In this document: piece after piece, positions 18,666 through 27,788 of the stretch
How positions within the stretch are numbered: the first letter of the stretch is position 1
How the letters are laid out: each line of letters starts with the position of its first letter
NCBI GenBank assembly: GCA_018656555.1
Contig: JABHZQ010000023.1
Coordinates: 66,875-130,874, forward strand
Reading direction: 5' to 3'
Origin: an archaeon
GTDB lineage: Archaea > Nanobdellota > Nanobdellia > SCGC-AAA011-G17 > GW2011-AR17
DNA length: 64,000 nt
Position numbers and translations under genes: made by a program
Notes under the pieces: model-generated
Database searches by the model: none
What the model saw: the letters and a program-made list of their open reading frames with translations, nothing else
What the model was told of the DNA's origin: nothing

Positions 18666-18920
18666 CTATTCCCTAAGGTAATCTTCGAATTCTCCCCTTG
18701 TTACTGGTTCATCCCAAAAATCTCCATATATAGATCTTCCAAAAGGAGTGCCTTCTCTCATCACATCAATAACTTCTCTTAGAGTATAACCTTCTTTACC
18801 TTTCTTAGTCCCATCAGGAGTATATATAAAAGGTGTGTCTATATCTATTCTCATAGTTTTTTTAAACACTTCATCTAAAAGCCATTCCAAGAATGGTTCG
18901 TTTGGTTTCCAATCACTCAT
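18666..18920 (-). CDS. Small acidic protein of unknown function
   Basis: 84 residues, not recognised. It is soluble, rich in Glu/Asp and aromatic residues (SDWKPNEPFLEWLLDE, GDFWDEPVTRGEFEDYL), with no TM or Cys motif. The gene is supported by a strong Shine-Dalgarno sequence (AAGGAGGAA on the minus strand at 927-935 of the 18 kb block) 6-7 nt before the ATG, unlike the leaderless genes around it. The stop codons of this gene and the convergent GT4 touch. It could be a regulator or an inserted gene; nothing points to a specific role. Confidence 0.6.
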   Translation of the reverse strand: MSDWKPNEPFLEWLLDEVFKKTMRIDIDTPFIYTPDGTKKGKEGYTLREVIDVMREGTPFGRSIYGDFWDEPVTRGEFEDYLRE

Positions 18921-18926
18921 ACTAAA

Positions 18927-18935
18927 TTCCTCCTT
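18927..18935 (-). promoter_or_regulatory. Shine-Dalgarno sequence of the 84-residue protein gene
   Basis: AAGGAGGAA on the minus strand, 6 nt before the ATG at 18920, a near-perfect match to the archaeal 16S rRNA anti-SD. It decides the start of a gene that otherwise has no homology support. Confidence 0.65.
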
Positions 18936-19073
18936 AACCCAAACGATAAAAAGTCAAATAACTCACAGTAGCAAGTTCAGCAGATCTCTCCACATAGTCA
19001 AAGAAATTAAAACTTATTTTATAAATATTTCTATACTTTCTCACTATCTTAAGCAGATCACTAAAACAGTACT

Positions 19074-20372
19074 CTAACACTTAGAAAAATATTCTTTAAA
19101 TTTTGAAATGACATATTTAATCATTTCCTCAGTTACTCCTGGATGTATACCTAACCAAAAGCAATTTTTAAATAAATTATTTGTATAGTCAAGTTCACCA
19201 GTTTTAAGATAATCAATATTCTTATATGCTGGTTGATTTAATAAATTTCCCCCAAACAAAAATCTAGTAGCTATCTTATTAGAATTTAAAAACTTCATTA
19301 AATCCTGACGACTCACATCAGGGTTATTAACAATTAAAGGTAACCCAAAAAAAACTGGATCTGCCTTAGGATTTATCTCTGGTAAATTTATATAATTATC
19401 AAATTTTTCTAACTCTTGTTGGTATATCTTATAATTCCTCTTTCTTGCTTTATTAAATTGATCAATTTTTTTAATCTGTTCTAACCCCATAGCTGCCTGC
19501 AATTCTAAAGGTTTAAGATTATAACCAATTTGTGAGTAAACATACCTATGATCATAATAAATCCCTCCTAACAAATAATCAAACCTTTTATTACAAGCGC
19601 CAAGTTCTTTATGTTCATCAGACCTACAAAAACAATCTCGACCCCATGATCTTAAACTTTTAATTATTTTACAAAGTTCAGGATTATTAATAGCAATTGA
19701 CCCTCCCTCTCCAAGAGTTATATTATGTGCTGGATAAAAACTACAAGTTGAAGCAATACCAAAAGTACCACAATTCTTCCCTTCATAAGTACTACCTACA
19801 GCATCACAACAATCTTCAATTAAAAATAATCCTCTCTCCTCTGCAATTTTAGCAATTTCAGCAATCTTAGCAGGGTTTCCAAGAGTATGCGCAATCATAA
19901 TCCCTTTAGTATTCTCATTTATAGCCGAAATAATCTCTTCAGGATTCACATTTAAACTTTTATCAACATCCAAAAAATGGGGTTTAAACCCTAATTGAAT
20001 TATTGGATTAACAGTTGTTGGAAATGAACAAGCAGCAGTAATTATTTCTCCACCTTTAAGATTATTAAGTTTCTTAACACCATCCAAAGCTAGAAAGTTT
20101 GCAGATGAACCAGAATTAACTAACACAGAAGACCTAGTTCCAACATATTTGGCCCATTCTCTTTCAAATTCTTCACCTTTCTTTGAAAACCCAAACCACC
20201 CATCAAGCACAGAATTAAAAATTGCATTAAGTTCTAAATCATCATAAACTGCTAAACCAGTTAATATGTGAGTTTGACCAGGTACAAAAGTCTCATCTTT
20301 AAGTTCATAAAATTGTTTCACTAAAGAATTAATCTTTTTCCGTATTTCCAGCCTTGAATTTTCTACTTCCAT
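19074..20372 (-). CDS. rfbH: RfbH/E1-like PMP- and 2Fe-2S-dependent nucleotide-sugar 3-dehydrase
   Basis: 432 residues, DegT/DnrJ/EryC1 fold. The usual PLP-binding Lys is replaced by His216 in SFYPAHNITLGEGG, as in CDP-6-deoxy-D-xylo-4-hexulose 3-dehydrase (E1, His220). The iron-sulfur motif of E1 (C-X57-C-X1-C-X7-C) is matched at C189, C247 and C249, with the fourth Cys at 260 (X10 instead of X7). This enzyme class removes the 3-OH of a 4-keto-6-deoxyhexose through a radical route and needs an E3-type reductase, which is not in this window. It overlaps the SDR gene by 1 nt. ColD is an alternative relative but lacks the cluster cysteines. Confidence 0.85.
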   Translation of the reverse strand: MEVENSRLEIRKKINSLVKQFYELKDETFVPGQTHILTGLAVYDDLELNAIFNSVLDGWFGFSKKGEEFEREWAKYVGTRSSVLVNSGSSANFLALDGVKKLNNLKGGEIITAACSFPTTVNPIIQLGFKPHFLDVDKSLNVNPEEIISAINENTKGIMIAHTLGNPAKIAEIAKIAEERGLFLIEDCCDAVGSTYEGKNCGTFGIASTCSFYPAHNITLGEGGSIAINNPELCKIIKSLRSWGRDCFCRSDEHKELGACNKRFDYLLGGIYYDHRYVYSQIGYNLKPLELQAAMGLEQIKKIDQFNKARKRNYKIYQQELEKFDNYINLPEINPKADPVFFGLPLIVNNPDVSRQDLMKFLNSNKIATRFLFGGNLLNQPAYKNIDYLKTGELDYTNNLFKNCFWLGIHPGVTEEMIKYVISKFKEYFSKC

Positions 20373-21307
20373 TATCCTATATTTTTAAGATTCCTATAAA
20401 AAGCTATTGTTTTTTTAATACCTTCATCTAAAGATACTTTAGGATACCAACCCAACGATTTTAGGTCTGAAACATCTGATACAAAATCCTTAATACCAAC
20501 ACGCAAATGAAAATCAGGAGGATTTATATTGACTATTAAAACACCAGTTTCTTTCACAATTATATCAACTAATTCTTTAAATTTTACAAATTCTCCCCTC
20601 CCCACATAATAAACCTTACCAGAAATTCCTTTATCTGCCAAAGTTAAACACGCATCAATAACATCTTCAACATATATATAATCCCGATAAAATTCTCCCC
20701 CCCCATAAACCTTTAATTCATTGCCATTAACTGCCAGATTTATTAAATAATTAAACCCTGCTTTTTTCTTACTAATAATTTCCTTAGGTCCAAAAACATT
20801 TGTAAACCTTGCAATCACAATATCTAAATCAAAAATATTAGAATAGATTTGACAAAAATGTTCAGCAGCAAGTCTTGTGGCCCCATAAAGTCCCAAAGGT
20901 TTTGTTGGGGAGTTTGGTCCTACAGGTAGATCTTTTGGCCTCCCATTGACAAAAAATGTACTTGCAAATACTATTTTTGCTTTTGGGCTATAATTTTTAC
21001 AAGCTTCAAGCAAAGCTATTGTAGAATTACAGTTCATATCAATATCTTTGTAGGGTTCTCCATCAATAATTGCATAATTATCTGTGCTTCCTGCAAGATG
21101 AAATATTATGTCCTGATCCTTTACTTCTTCTCCAATATCTTTAACATCTTTAATAATTAATTTAACAGAATCTCTAATTTCCTTAATATTTTCAATTTTA
21201 GAATCCGAACGAGACAATATAGTCACATTATATCCCAATTCAACACATTTTCTAGATAAATAACCACCAATAAATCCAAGTCCCCCCAATATTAGTACAT
21301 TTTTCAT
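20372..21307 (-). CDS. Extended SDR: NAD-dependent nucleotide-sugar epimerase/reductase
   Basis: 311 residues. The Rossmann motif is GGLGFIGG (8-15). The catalytic pair is Y141-x3-R145 (YGATRLAAEH), with Arg where Lys is normal, and S116/T117 precede it. GGEFYRDYIYVEDV matches the sugar-binding region of the family. It lies one base upstream of the rfbH-like gene, so it probably acts in the same pathway, for example as the 4-keto reductase or a C5/C2 epimerase producing the final 3,6-dideoxyhexose. The ATG at 21307 follows an AT-rich leader without a Shine-Dalgarno sequence. Confidence 0.85.
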   Translation of the reverse strand: MKNVLILGGLGFIGGYLSRKCVELGYNVTILSRSDSKIENIKEIRDSVKLIIKDVKDIGEEVKDQDIIFHLAGSTDNYAIIDGEPYKDIDMNCNSTIALLEACKNYSPKAKIVFASTFFVNGRPKDLPVGPNSPTKPLGLYGATRLAAEHFCQIYSNIFDLDIVIARFTNVFGPKEIISKKKAGFNYLINLAVNGNELKVYGGGEFYRDYIYVEDVIDACLTLADKGISGKVYYVGRGEFVKFKELVDIIVKETGVLIVNINPPDFHLRVGIKDFVSDVSDLKSLGWYPKVSLDEGIKKTIAFYRNLKNIG

Positions 21308-21377
21308 TTAACAAGAAATAATAATAATATGGATTATTTATAAATACTTTGTTAATATTTTTACCACTTAAATGTAC

Positions 21378-22433
21378 TCACTTATTCTTATTAACTAAAA
21401 AAGAGTTAAGCGTTTTAGAAAGAGCTTGTATAGAGAAAGTAGAATGACATAAATTATACACATTCAAAGAAAGTTTTTGTTTCAGTTTTGTATCATCTTT
21501 TAAATCCATGATTGCACGTGCTAAAGACTCAGAATTTGCAGGTTCACAAAGATAAATATCTTTTTTATGTGTGAAAACTTCTTCAATTGCAGGAGTTCTA
21601 GCACTTATAATTGGCACAGATAAGGCCGCCAACTGATAAACTTTATTAGGGTTAATTATTTTTGTTTTCAAAGTGTCACCAAAGATACCAAGACCAATAT
21701 CAGCTTTAGACAAAAGAGAAGGTAAATCTTCAAATTTCTGAAGACCATAAAAAGTAACATTATTAAGATTAGATTTTTTAACAATTCCCCTACATAAATT
21801 ATATGTCTGCCCCTTACCAATAATATGGAAATGAATATTTTCATCTCTTAAGATCTTTGCTGCCCCTATTATATATTCAACACCATGTAAAGGAATAAAA
21901 CTCCCACAAAAGTAAATATTACAAGTTTTAGTCTTGACAAGAAAACTTCTCTTTTTAAATACTGTATCATCAACTCCCACTAATAATCTCCTGAAATCAC
22001 TATCTTTTAATTTACATAACCGTTTAAGATAATAAATATTTTGATTAGTATCCATTAATATAAGATTAGCAGATAAACAAGATAATTTTTCGTAATATTT
22101 AATAAATTTTTTCAAAAAATAATTTTTGATTAATTTACGATCTTCAACAAGGGTGTTATACATTGATATATATGCATCAAAAATAATCCTCTTTGAAGAA
22201 AAGAGTCTAATAAATGGTACAAAAGGTTGACCAAAAAAGCCAACAAATATCATATCTTTTTTATACCTCAGATTATAATAAAAAAGCTTAAAAAAAGTGG
22301 TTAAGATACGTATAGGATATGATTTGAATTTAGTCACACAAACCCTAACTTCATGATTTTCTTTCAAAATATTCAATATAATACTATTTCTAGAGTAAGA
22401 AATCTCTCTACCTGAAACAAATAAAATCTTCAA
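21378..22433 (-). CDS. Glycosyltransferase, GT4-like
   Basis: 351 residues from a TTG start, supported by a strong AAGGAGG 7 nt upstream. N-terminal MKILFVSGREISYSRNS opens a GT-B acceptor domain; the donor half has YFCGSFIPLHGVEYIIGAA and LLSKADIGLGIFGD. The second glutamate of the E-X7-E region is replaced by a Q/K-rich stretch (NKVYQLAALSVPIISA), a variant common in GT4 relatives. It is located between the dideoxysugar genes and the membrane protein genes. The SD plus rare start codon suggests lower, leadered expression than its leaderless neighbours. Confidence 0.8.
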   Translation of the reverse strand: MKILFVSGREISYSRNSIILNILKENHEVRVCVTKFKSYPIRILTTFFKLFYYNLRYKKDMIFVGFFGQPFVPFIRLFSSKRIIFDAYISMYNTLVEDRKLIKNYFLKKFIKYYEKLSCLSANLILMDTNQNIYYLKRLCKLKDSDFRRLLVGVDDTVFKKRSFLVKTKTCNIYFCGSFIPLHGVEYIIGAAKILRDENIHFHIIGKGQTYNLCRGIVKKSNLNNVTFYGLQKFEDLPSLLSKADIGLGIFGDTLKTKIINPNKVYQLAALSVPIISARTPAIEEVFTHKKDIYLCEPANSESLARAIMDLKDDTKLKQKLSLNVYNLCHSTFSIQALSKTLNSFLVNKNK

Positions 22434-22440
22434 AGTAAAA

Positions 22441-22447
22441 CCTCCTT
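22441..22447 (-). promoter_or_regulatory. Shine-Dalgarno sequence selecting a TTG start
   Basis: AAGGAGG on the minus strand, separated by 7 nt (TTTTACT) from the TTG at 22433. No ATG or GTG in frame lies at suitable distance, so the ribosome binding site decides the start codon. Confidence 0.7.
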
Positions 22448-22598
22448 GAGGTAAACATATAAACCCTCCCCTTCAAATAGGTATTTATCCATAGCAATAA
22501 AAAAACACAATCCTAATTTAAACCTTCCTATAGTATAAATCAGTTAAATTTATAAAACAAAAATAAAAAATTTTTAAAGAAGACTAAAAGCAATTTTC

Positions 22599-23519
22599 TC
22601 AAGAATTTAATTTCCTATTTAAATAAATAACAAAAGGAACACCCAAAACCAATTCTGAAACAAATATTAATATTCTATGGCTCAAAACTATAGTAATAGC
22701 TAAAGCTGGATCAACTTCTAACAAATAGAGAATCCCCACCAAAGTTACATCTCTCACCCCAATTCCTGCAGGTGAAAAAAACAAATATGTAAAAAATTGG
22801 GATGAATAAAAAATAAACAAAGCAACAACAAAAGAAATACTAGATCCAAAGCCCAAAATAACTAAATAAAAACCCAATCCATGAAATAAAGCTACAAAAA
22901 AAGTCACTAAGAATGAATAGTAAAATGCTTTTGTTCCTCTTATCTTTCTAAATTGAAAAATTAATTTTTTAACAAATCGAAAAGGAATAAATGAGAATAA
23001 TTTAGGAAAAAACATAAATAAAGTCATCCCAGTTAAAGCTAAAATAGCAATAACTAAAGCCCAAATATTATAATCTACAATTAAAACCATAAGAATTAAA
23101 AAACAAACTGCAGCAATATACAACTCAGAAAAAAACTCAGCAAACATAGTAGAAATCTTACCATCTAAATGCCTATTGAATTTCTTACAAAACTTATATC
23201 TCATTAAATAATTAACTCCTTTTGGAGGGATATACTTGTAAAGGTTAGAAGCCAAAAAAATCATCAAAAACCTTGTAAAGTGGATTTCTTTATTAAAAAT
23301 CTTCATCAACATATACCACTTAAAACCAGAAATATACCAAATAAATAACAAAATAACAAAAGCCAATCCCAAATAAAACAAATTTACACTAGAAAAAGTA
23401 TATACTATTGTAGAATAATATTTAGTAGCATAAACTAAAAGGGCAACAAATAAAGCCAAATTCAAAAAGTAAAGTAAATACTTCCCAAATTTTTCACTCT
23501 TTAAAAACTCAAAATCCAT
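22599..23519 (-). CDS. Membrane protein of the LPG-synthase TM / UPF0104 family
   Basis: 306 residues from the ATG at 23519 (MDFEFLKSEKFGKYLL), with about eight TM helices. FMIFLASNLYKYIPPKGVNYLMRY and FFSPAGIGVRDVTLVG correspond to the two conserved segments of the lysylphosphatidylglycerol-synthase transmembrane family (AglD-like in archaeal glycosylation loci). The role could be flipping or transfer of a lipid-linked sugar. A TATA-like CTTTTAAATAAAG centred about 27 nt upstream supports this start over a longer frame beginning at 23564. Its neighbours on both sides are glycosylation genes. Confidence 0.8.
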   Translation of the reverse strand: MDFEFLKSEKFGKYLLYFLNLALFVALLVYATKYYSTIVYTFSSVNLFYLGLAFVILLFIWYISGFKWYMLMKIFNKEIHFTRFLMIFLASNLYKYIPPKGVNYLMRYKFCKKFNRHLDGKISTMFAEFFSELYIAAVCFLILMVLIVDYNIWALVIAILALTGMTLFMFFPKLFSFIPFRFVKKLIFQFRKIRGTKAFYYSFLVTFFVALFHGLGFYLVILGFGSSISFVVALFIFYSSQFFTYLFFSPAGIGVRDVTLVGILYLLEVDPALAITIVLSHRILIFVSELVLGVPFVIYLNRKLNS

Positions 23520-23575
23520 ATTTAAATTTAAGAAAACTTTATTTAAAAGAATTGTGGAGACCAAAATGTAGCTTA

Positions 23576-25180
23576 CTAACTACTTGTTTTATAGATATTT
23601 GTACCTTCTTTTCCAATTTTTATTATTTCAAGGTCTAAATCCTTTTTAGTAACAATATATTGATAATCTAAATAATTATCAACAGTATCAAGTTTAAAAT
23701 CTCCTCTCAACCAATAAGCCATTGCCAATGTTGCCCTCTCTTCTTGTTCAGTAATATCATTCTTATGAGTATAACTCAAAGAATCCTCAAATTCTTCTAT
23801 GTCAAACATAACTATTCCTTGATCTTCTATATTTTCATTAAACCATAATCCCAACTCTACAGCCTCTGTAGATTTCCATTTATATTCCGAATCATATATC
23901 ATTACAGCACAGTTCATCAAACAGATTATAATAAAATAGACAAAAAATATTCTAAAAGAGTTAGTTATTTTAAATTTCTTTATGAAAAAGAATATTACAC
24001 AGATTAAAAGCAATAATCCAGTAATTATTAAAGTATAATTCATCCCCACCAATTCTAAAAAGTACTTTGCAATTCCAATATGTGTCCAAGAAGTATTATT
24101 TATTGGGAAAAATAGATCAAATAATAATATTGGTGTGGTAATAGCTAAAAAAACAGTACTAAAAAACAAAGGGAATTTAGGTATTTTCTTAATCTTATCT
24201 AATTCAATAAACCCAGTAATTAAAATCAAAGGGAATATTGCTGCAATATACCTTCCCAAAATCCTATAATCATCATAATTCTCATATCCTCCTCCACTAT
24301 GATTAGCGGCCACTATTAAAAGAAATAACGTGGCAAAGAATAATATTTCTACTAGTAATTTTTTCTTCTTACTTAACACCAAATACTTCAACAACATATT
24401 CAAACTCAAAACAAAGAAAACTATCCCTAATGCAATAATTACATAATCAATATACAAAAAAAACCAAGAGATTCTAGCAGATATAAACAAACTTGAAGTA
24501 GTATTAGCCAGGTGAACAGAATACCCCAAAGTTTTACCCTTTATAATCAACCAAGGAGATATTGTTATAAAGGCAACAACCAAAAGAACAAGTTTCTTCT
24601 TAATTTGTTTTCTAAAATGTAACAGAGCTAATATAACCACCAAAGGAAAAAGGAATATAGCTATTATTTTAGTTAAAAAACACAAACCAATGCCAAAACC
24701 AGCCAAAACATCCCATCTCCATTCTCTTTCCTTAAAAGATTTAAATAATAAATACAAAGATAATAATACTAAAGGATAAAAAATATTCTCACTCATTATA
24801 TAAAAACTAAAAGTAAAAATAGGGGGTAAAACTGCAACTAAAGTTGCCACCATTAAACTTTTTCTTTTATTCAAAAACTCTTTTGCCAATAAATAAGCTG
24901 GAAATATAATAAGTGAAGAAAGAACTGCATTTATAATATAGATAACACCATATACCTTTTCCATATCTTCAAATAAAAATGCAGGTGAAATTAATAAAGA
25001 GTAAAATGGAGGGTATTTATTCTCATCCAATCCACTAATACTGTGAGTATCAAAAATAGATCTTCCAGAATCAATATAAGTTAAAGAATCAGAAAATCCA
25101 AGGGGAACACTTATGAAAGAACTAATAGTTATTTTAGATATTATCAATATAAAAAAGATAAGTAATAATATTTTTTTCAT
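23576..25180 (-). CDS. Multi-spanning membrane glycosyltransferase, GT39/PMT-like
   Basis: 534 residues from the ATG at 25180. The N-terminal TM is followed by a loop with FSDSLTYIDSGRSI, where the Asp is placed as the catalytic residue of PMT/ArnT-type GT-C enzymes, and then ENKYPPFYSLL, the conserved aromatic/proline loop. About eleven TM helices and a C-terminal extracytoplasmic part follow. It is the best GT39 match of the four large membrane proteins here. A TTG at 25195 is open in frame, but the TATA box centred 26 nt before 25180 supports the ATG. The sugar donor would be a polyprenyl-phosphate sugar. Confidence 0.78.
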   Translation of the reverse strand: MKKILLLIFFILIISKITISSFISVPLGFSDSLTYIDSGRSIFDTHSISGLDENKYPPFYSLLISPAFLFEDMEKVYGVIYIINAVLSSLIIFPAYLLAKEFLNKRKSLMVATLVAVLPPIFTFSFYIMSENIFYPLVLLSLYLLFKSFKEREWRWDVLAGFGIGLCFLTKIIAIFLFPLVVILALLHFRKQIKKKLVLLVVAFITISPWLIIKGKTLGYSVHLANTTSSLFISARISWFFLYIDYVIIALGIVFFVLSLNMLLKYLVLSKKKKLLVEILFFATLFLLIVAANHSGGGYENYDDYRILGRYIAAIFPLILITGFIELDKIKKIPKFPLFFSTVFLAITTPILLFDLFFPINNTSWTHIGIAKYFLELVGMNYTLIITGLLLLICVIFFFIKKFKITNSFRIFFVYFIIICLMNCAVMIYDSEYKWKSTEAVELGLWFNENIEDQGIVMFDIEEFEDSLSYTHKNDITEQEERATLAMAYWLRGDFKLDTVDNYLDYQYIVTKKDLDLEIIKIGKEGTNIYKTSS

Positions 25181-25201
25181 ATAAGCTTTTTTCAAATTTT
25201 A

Positions 25202-25210
25202 CTTTATAAG
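25202..25210 (-). promoter_or_regulatory. TATA box for the GT39-like gene at 25180
   Basis: CTTATAAAG on the minus strand, centred 26 nt before the ATG at 25180. It rules in favour of this ATG over the upstream in-frame TTG at 25195. Confidence 0.6.
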
Positions 25211-25297
25211 CTTTATTAACCATCTCTCTAGAAGTTATTTTATAAAAACACACTCTTATCTATATAACCAGGAGTAGAATTAATTAAATATTCCTTT

Positions 25298-26176
25298 TTA
25301 TTTCTTTTGCATCTCGGCTAGGAACCCAAAGAAAATGATCTGCACACCAGTCAGTATCAAAAGAACAGAAAGTATGGTTCTTGGAATTCCTCCAGTCTGA
25401 CCAGTCAACAAAAAGGTCTGTACAATCCAAAGTCCAAGTAAAATACCTACAGTCAAAAATATAATTCCAATCTTACCAAAAAAACCTAAAGGATTGTAAT
25501 CTCTTTGAATCCTAAATAAATTAATCCAAGCCTTTATTGCATAATCAATAGGCCCTTTCATCAACTTACTCTCTCTAGTTTTTCTTGCATATATTGGAAT
25601 TTCTTTAATCTTAAACTTCAACCTTGAAGCCTTTAACAATTGCTCATGAGTATAAGTAAAATCAGTATTCAATTCTATCTCCTTTGCCACATCTTTTGTA
25701 AAGGCCCTAAAGCCAGTTGTAGAATCAGTTATTTTAGTCTTGGTCAATTGAGCAAATACTTTTGCAAATGCAATATTCCCCCATTTCTTAAGACAAGGCA
25801 TATCTTCTATCTCACCAGCAAATCTACTTCCTAAAATCAAATCATTCCCCTTTGCTATCTCTTTCAACATAACAGGGATATATTCAGCAGGATACTGGCC
25901 ATCTGCATCAGTATGAACAATAATATCAGCATTTAAATCCAAACACCTTCTCATCTCATGCTTAAAAGTCTCAGCCAATCCCCTATTTCTTAAATTAGAA
26001 TAAACAATAGCTCCTGCCTTCTTAGCTACTTTAACAGTATTATCCACAGAACCATCGTCTAGAACCATTATTTTATAGACATACTTAGTTTTTTTCATAA
26101 CCATATCTATTTCTTTAATTACTGAAGGAAGAGTTTCCTCCTCATTATATGCAGGAATAGTAATAATAGTTAACAT
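25298..26176 (-). CDS. Family 2 glycosyltransferase with C-terminal membrane anchor (DPM1/GtrB-like)
   Basis: 292 residues. It has ITIPAYNEEETL at the N-terminus, VLDDGSVDNT, the metal site HTDADGQYPA (DAD) and GSRFAGEIEDMP, all typical of polyprenyl-phosphate sugar synthases. Two TM helices at the C-terminus (about 232-255 and 262-285) anchor it to the membrane. It would load a sugar onto dolichyl/undecaprenyl-type phosphate, giving the donor for GT39-like enzymes such as its neighbours at 23576 and 26283. A TATA box about 27 nt before the ATG suggests a leaderless single-gene transcript. Confidence 0.92.
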   Translation of the reverse strand: MLTIITIPAYNEEETLPSVIKEIDMVMKKTKYVYKIMVLDDGSVDNTVKVAKKAGAIVYSNLRNRGLAETFKHEMRRCLDLNADIIVHTDADGQYPAEYIPVMLKEIAKGNDLILGSRFAGEIEDMPCLKKWGNIAFAKVFAQLTKTKITDSTTGFRAFTKDVAKEIELNTDFTYTHEQLLKASRLKFKIKEIPIYARKTRESKLMKGPIDYAIKAWINLFRIQRDYNPLGFFGKIGIIFLTVGILLGLWIVQTFLLTGQTGGIPRTILSVLLILTGVQIIFFGFLAEMQKK

Positions 26177-26196
26177 AATTACCTTTTTTAATATTC

Positions 26197-26209
26197 TTTT
26201 TAAATAGTT
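26197..26209 (-). promoter_or_regulatory. TATA box for the GT2 gene at 26176
   Basis: ACTATTTAAAAAG on the minus strand, centred about 27 nt before the ATG. It is paired with a divergent box at 26251-26260. Confidence 0.55.
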
Positions 26210-26250
26210 TTCTAACCTTTCTTCTATTTATTTAAATACCTACTCCATAA

Positions 26251-26260
26251 AGTTTTAAAA
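26251..26260 (+). promoter_or_regulatory. TATA box for the membrane protein gene at 26283
   Basis: AGTTTTAAAA is centred about 26-27 nt before the ATG at 26283, divergent from the GT2 promoter. Confidence 0.55.
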
Positions 26261-26282
26261 CGGAACATTTGTCTCAAGATTC

Positions 26283-27788
26283 ATGAAAAAAGGAATTCCA
26301 GATTCTTGGCTATTTTTATCAATTATAGCAATAGGAATATATTTCTTTATTAGATTAATTGATCAAGCTAAAATGCTCTCCTTTTTCCCATTGGATTTCT
26401 CAAATGATTACAGTTCTCACATGGCACAATTATACTTTTTAGGAGAATGTGGATTCCATAATCTTTGTGGCTATTGGTATAATGGATATACTCTATTTGA
26501 AGCCTATACACCATTATGGTACACCTATACAGATTTATTCTTCTCTGCTTTCAATAATATCTTACATAGTACTTACTTTTCTGTTATCTCTTTATTTTTA
26601 TTAGCATTTATCATTATTTTCTTATTTGGAAAATTATTCAAATTATCAATCGCCAAAAGAATTGTATTCTTCTTATTCCTATTCGCAAACCCAGTTGCTA
26701 TTGGTAACTTTATCCGATTAGGAAGAGTTACTGAGCTAATCAGTTGGGTTGTATTCTTAGTTTTAGCTTTTATGATATTTTGGTATAAAGATCACAAATT
26801 AGATTGGAAGTTTCTACTTTTCATTCCTTTCTATTTCTTACTAATGTTAGGTCATCCAATGATTACTATCTTATTCCATATTTTATTATTATCTCTCTTA
26901 TTAGTAAAAACTTGGAGAGAAAGATTAATTATTATTGGATCTATTTTATTAGGATTATTAGCCTCTGCATTCTGGTGGATTCCTTATTTAATCAGTAGTT
27001 TACAATCAACAGCTACTGAAGTTATCGTCGGTGGAAGGTTCTGGGAATTATCAGGAACCTGGTTCCTAACAAACATTGTTTCATTCATAGTCCCACTTGC
27101 TTTATGGATAGTTTTCTTCTGGTATGTTAAAGATAAAAACAAAAAAAGAGAATTTACTTTTTTCTTCCCTATCTTTATCCTAAGTCTATTAGTATTCTTC
27201 AGAATAACTCCTTTTATCCCTGGATTACAATTAATCTATCCAGATCCTTATACTCAATTCTTCCTATTCTTCCTAGTTTTCTACTTCCTTTCTATTAATC
27301 TCAAAAAAATATCTAAAATATCTAAAGTTCTAATCTTATTAGGTCTATTACTAGTTCCTATCCTATCAATTGGGATGTCATTAAATCATACACCTTGGTT
27401 CGCAGATAGTTATGATGAAATTACAGAGGAAACATTAACTCTTCTACCTTTAATTCCAACCGATGAAAAGTTTATTATCAATCAATGTGAAGATGAAGGT
27501 TGTTGTAAACTTCCAGGCTGTAGAATTCTAGCAATCTATGCCTATGCTCCAATCTATTATGATCTATCCACACCTAATGGCTATTCAAGTAATGAAATAG
27601 ACTCAGAATATTTAGAAAGATTAAATGATATTACATATTTAGGATTAACTTGTGATGAATACATAGAAGAATTAGAATACTTTGAAACAGACTATATAAT
27701 AAGTTATGTTCAAAATTGTGATGCTCTAAAAGCTTGTGGCCTAGAAGTTGTAGAATCAACAGAACATGCTTGTTTGCTAAAAGTATAA
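26283..27788 (+). CDS. Large multi-spanning membrane protein, probable GT-C glycosyltransferase
   Basis: 501 residues. The first TM (about 9-27) is followed by a loop with FPLDFSNDYSSHMAQL, acidic and His residues placed as in archaeal GT-C type membrane proteins. About eleven TM helices follow, then a C-terminal extracytoplasmic region with a cluster of cysteines (NQCEDEGCCKLPGCR) that may form disulfides. Function is inferred from topology and from lying next to a polyprenyl-phosphate sugar synthase. Its 3' end overlaps the convergent Nudix gene by 12 nt. Confidence 0.7.
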   Translation: MKKGIPDSWLFLSIIAIGIYFFIRLIDQAKMLSFFPLDFSNDYSSHMAQLYFLGECGFHNLCGYWYNGYTLFEAYTPLWYTYTDLFFSAFNNILHSTYFSVISLFLLAFIIIFLFGKLFKLSIAKRIVFFLFLFANPVAIGNFIRLGRVTELISWVVFLVLAFMIFWYKDHKLDWKFLLFIPFYFLLMLGHPMITILFHILLLSLLLVKTWRERLIIIGSILLGLLASAFWWIPYLISSLQSTATEVIVGGRFWELSGTWFLTNIVSFIVPLALWIVFFWYVKDKNKKREFTFFFPIFILSLLVFFRITPFIPGLQLIYPDPYTQFFLFFLVFYFLSINLKKISKISKVLILLGLLLVPILSIGMSLNHTPWFADSYDEITEETLTLLPLIPTDEKFIINQCEDEGCCKLPGCRILAIYAYAPIYYDLSTPNGYSSNEIDSEYLERLNDITYLGLTCDEYIEELEYFETDYIISYVQNCDALKACGLEVVESTEHACLLKV

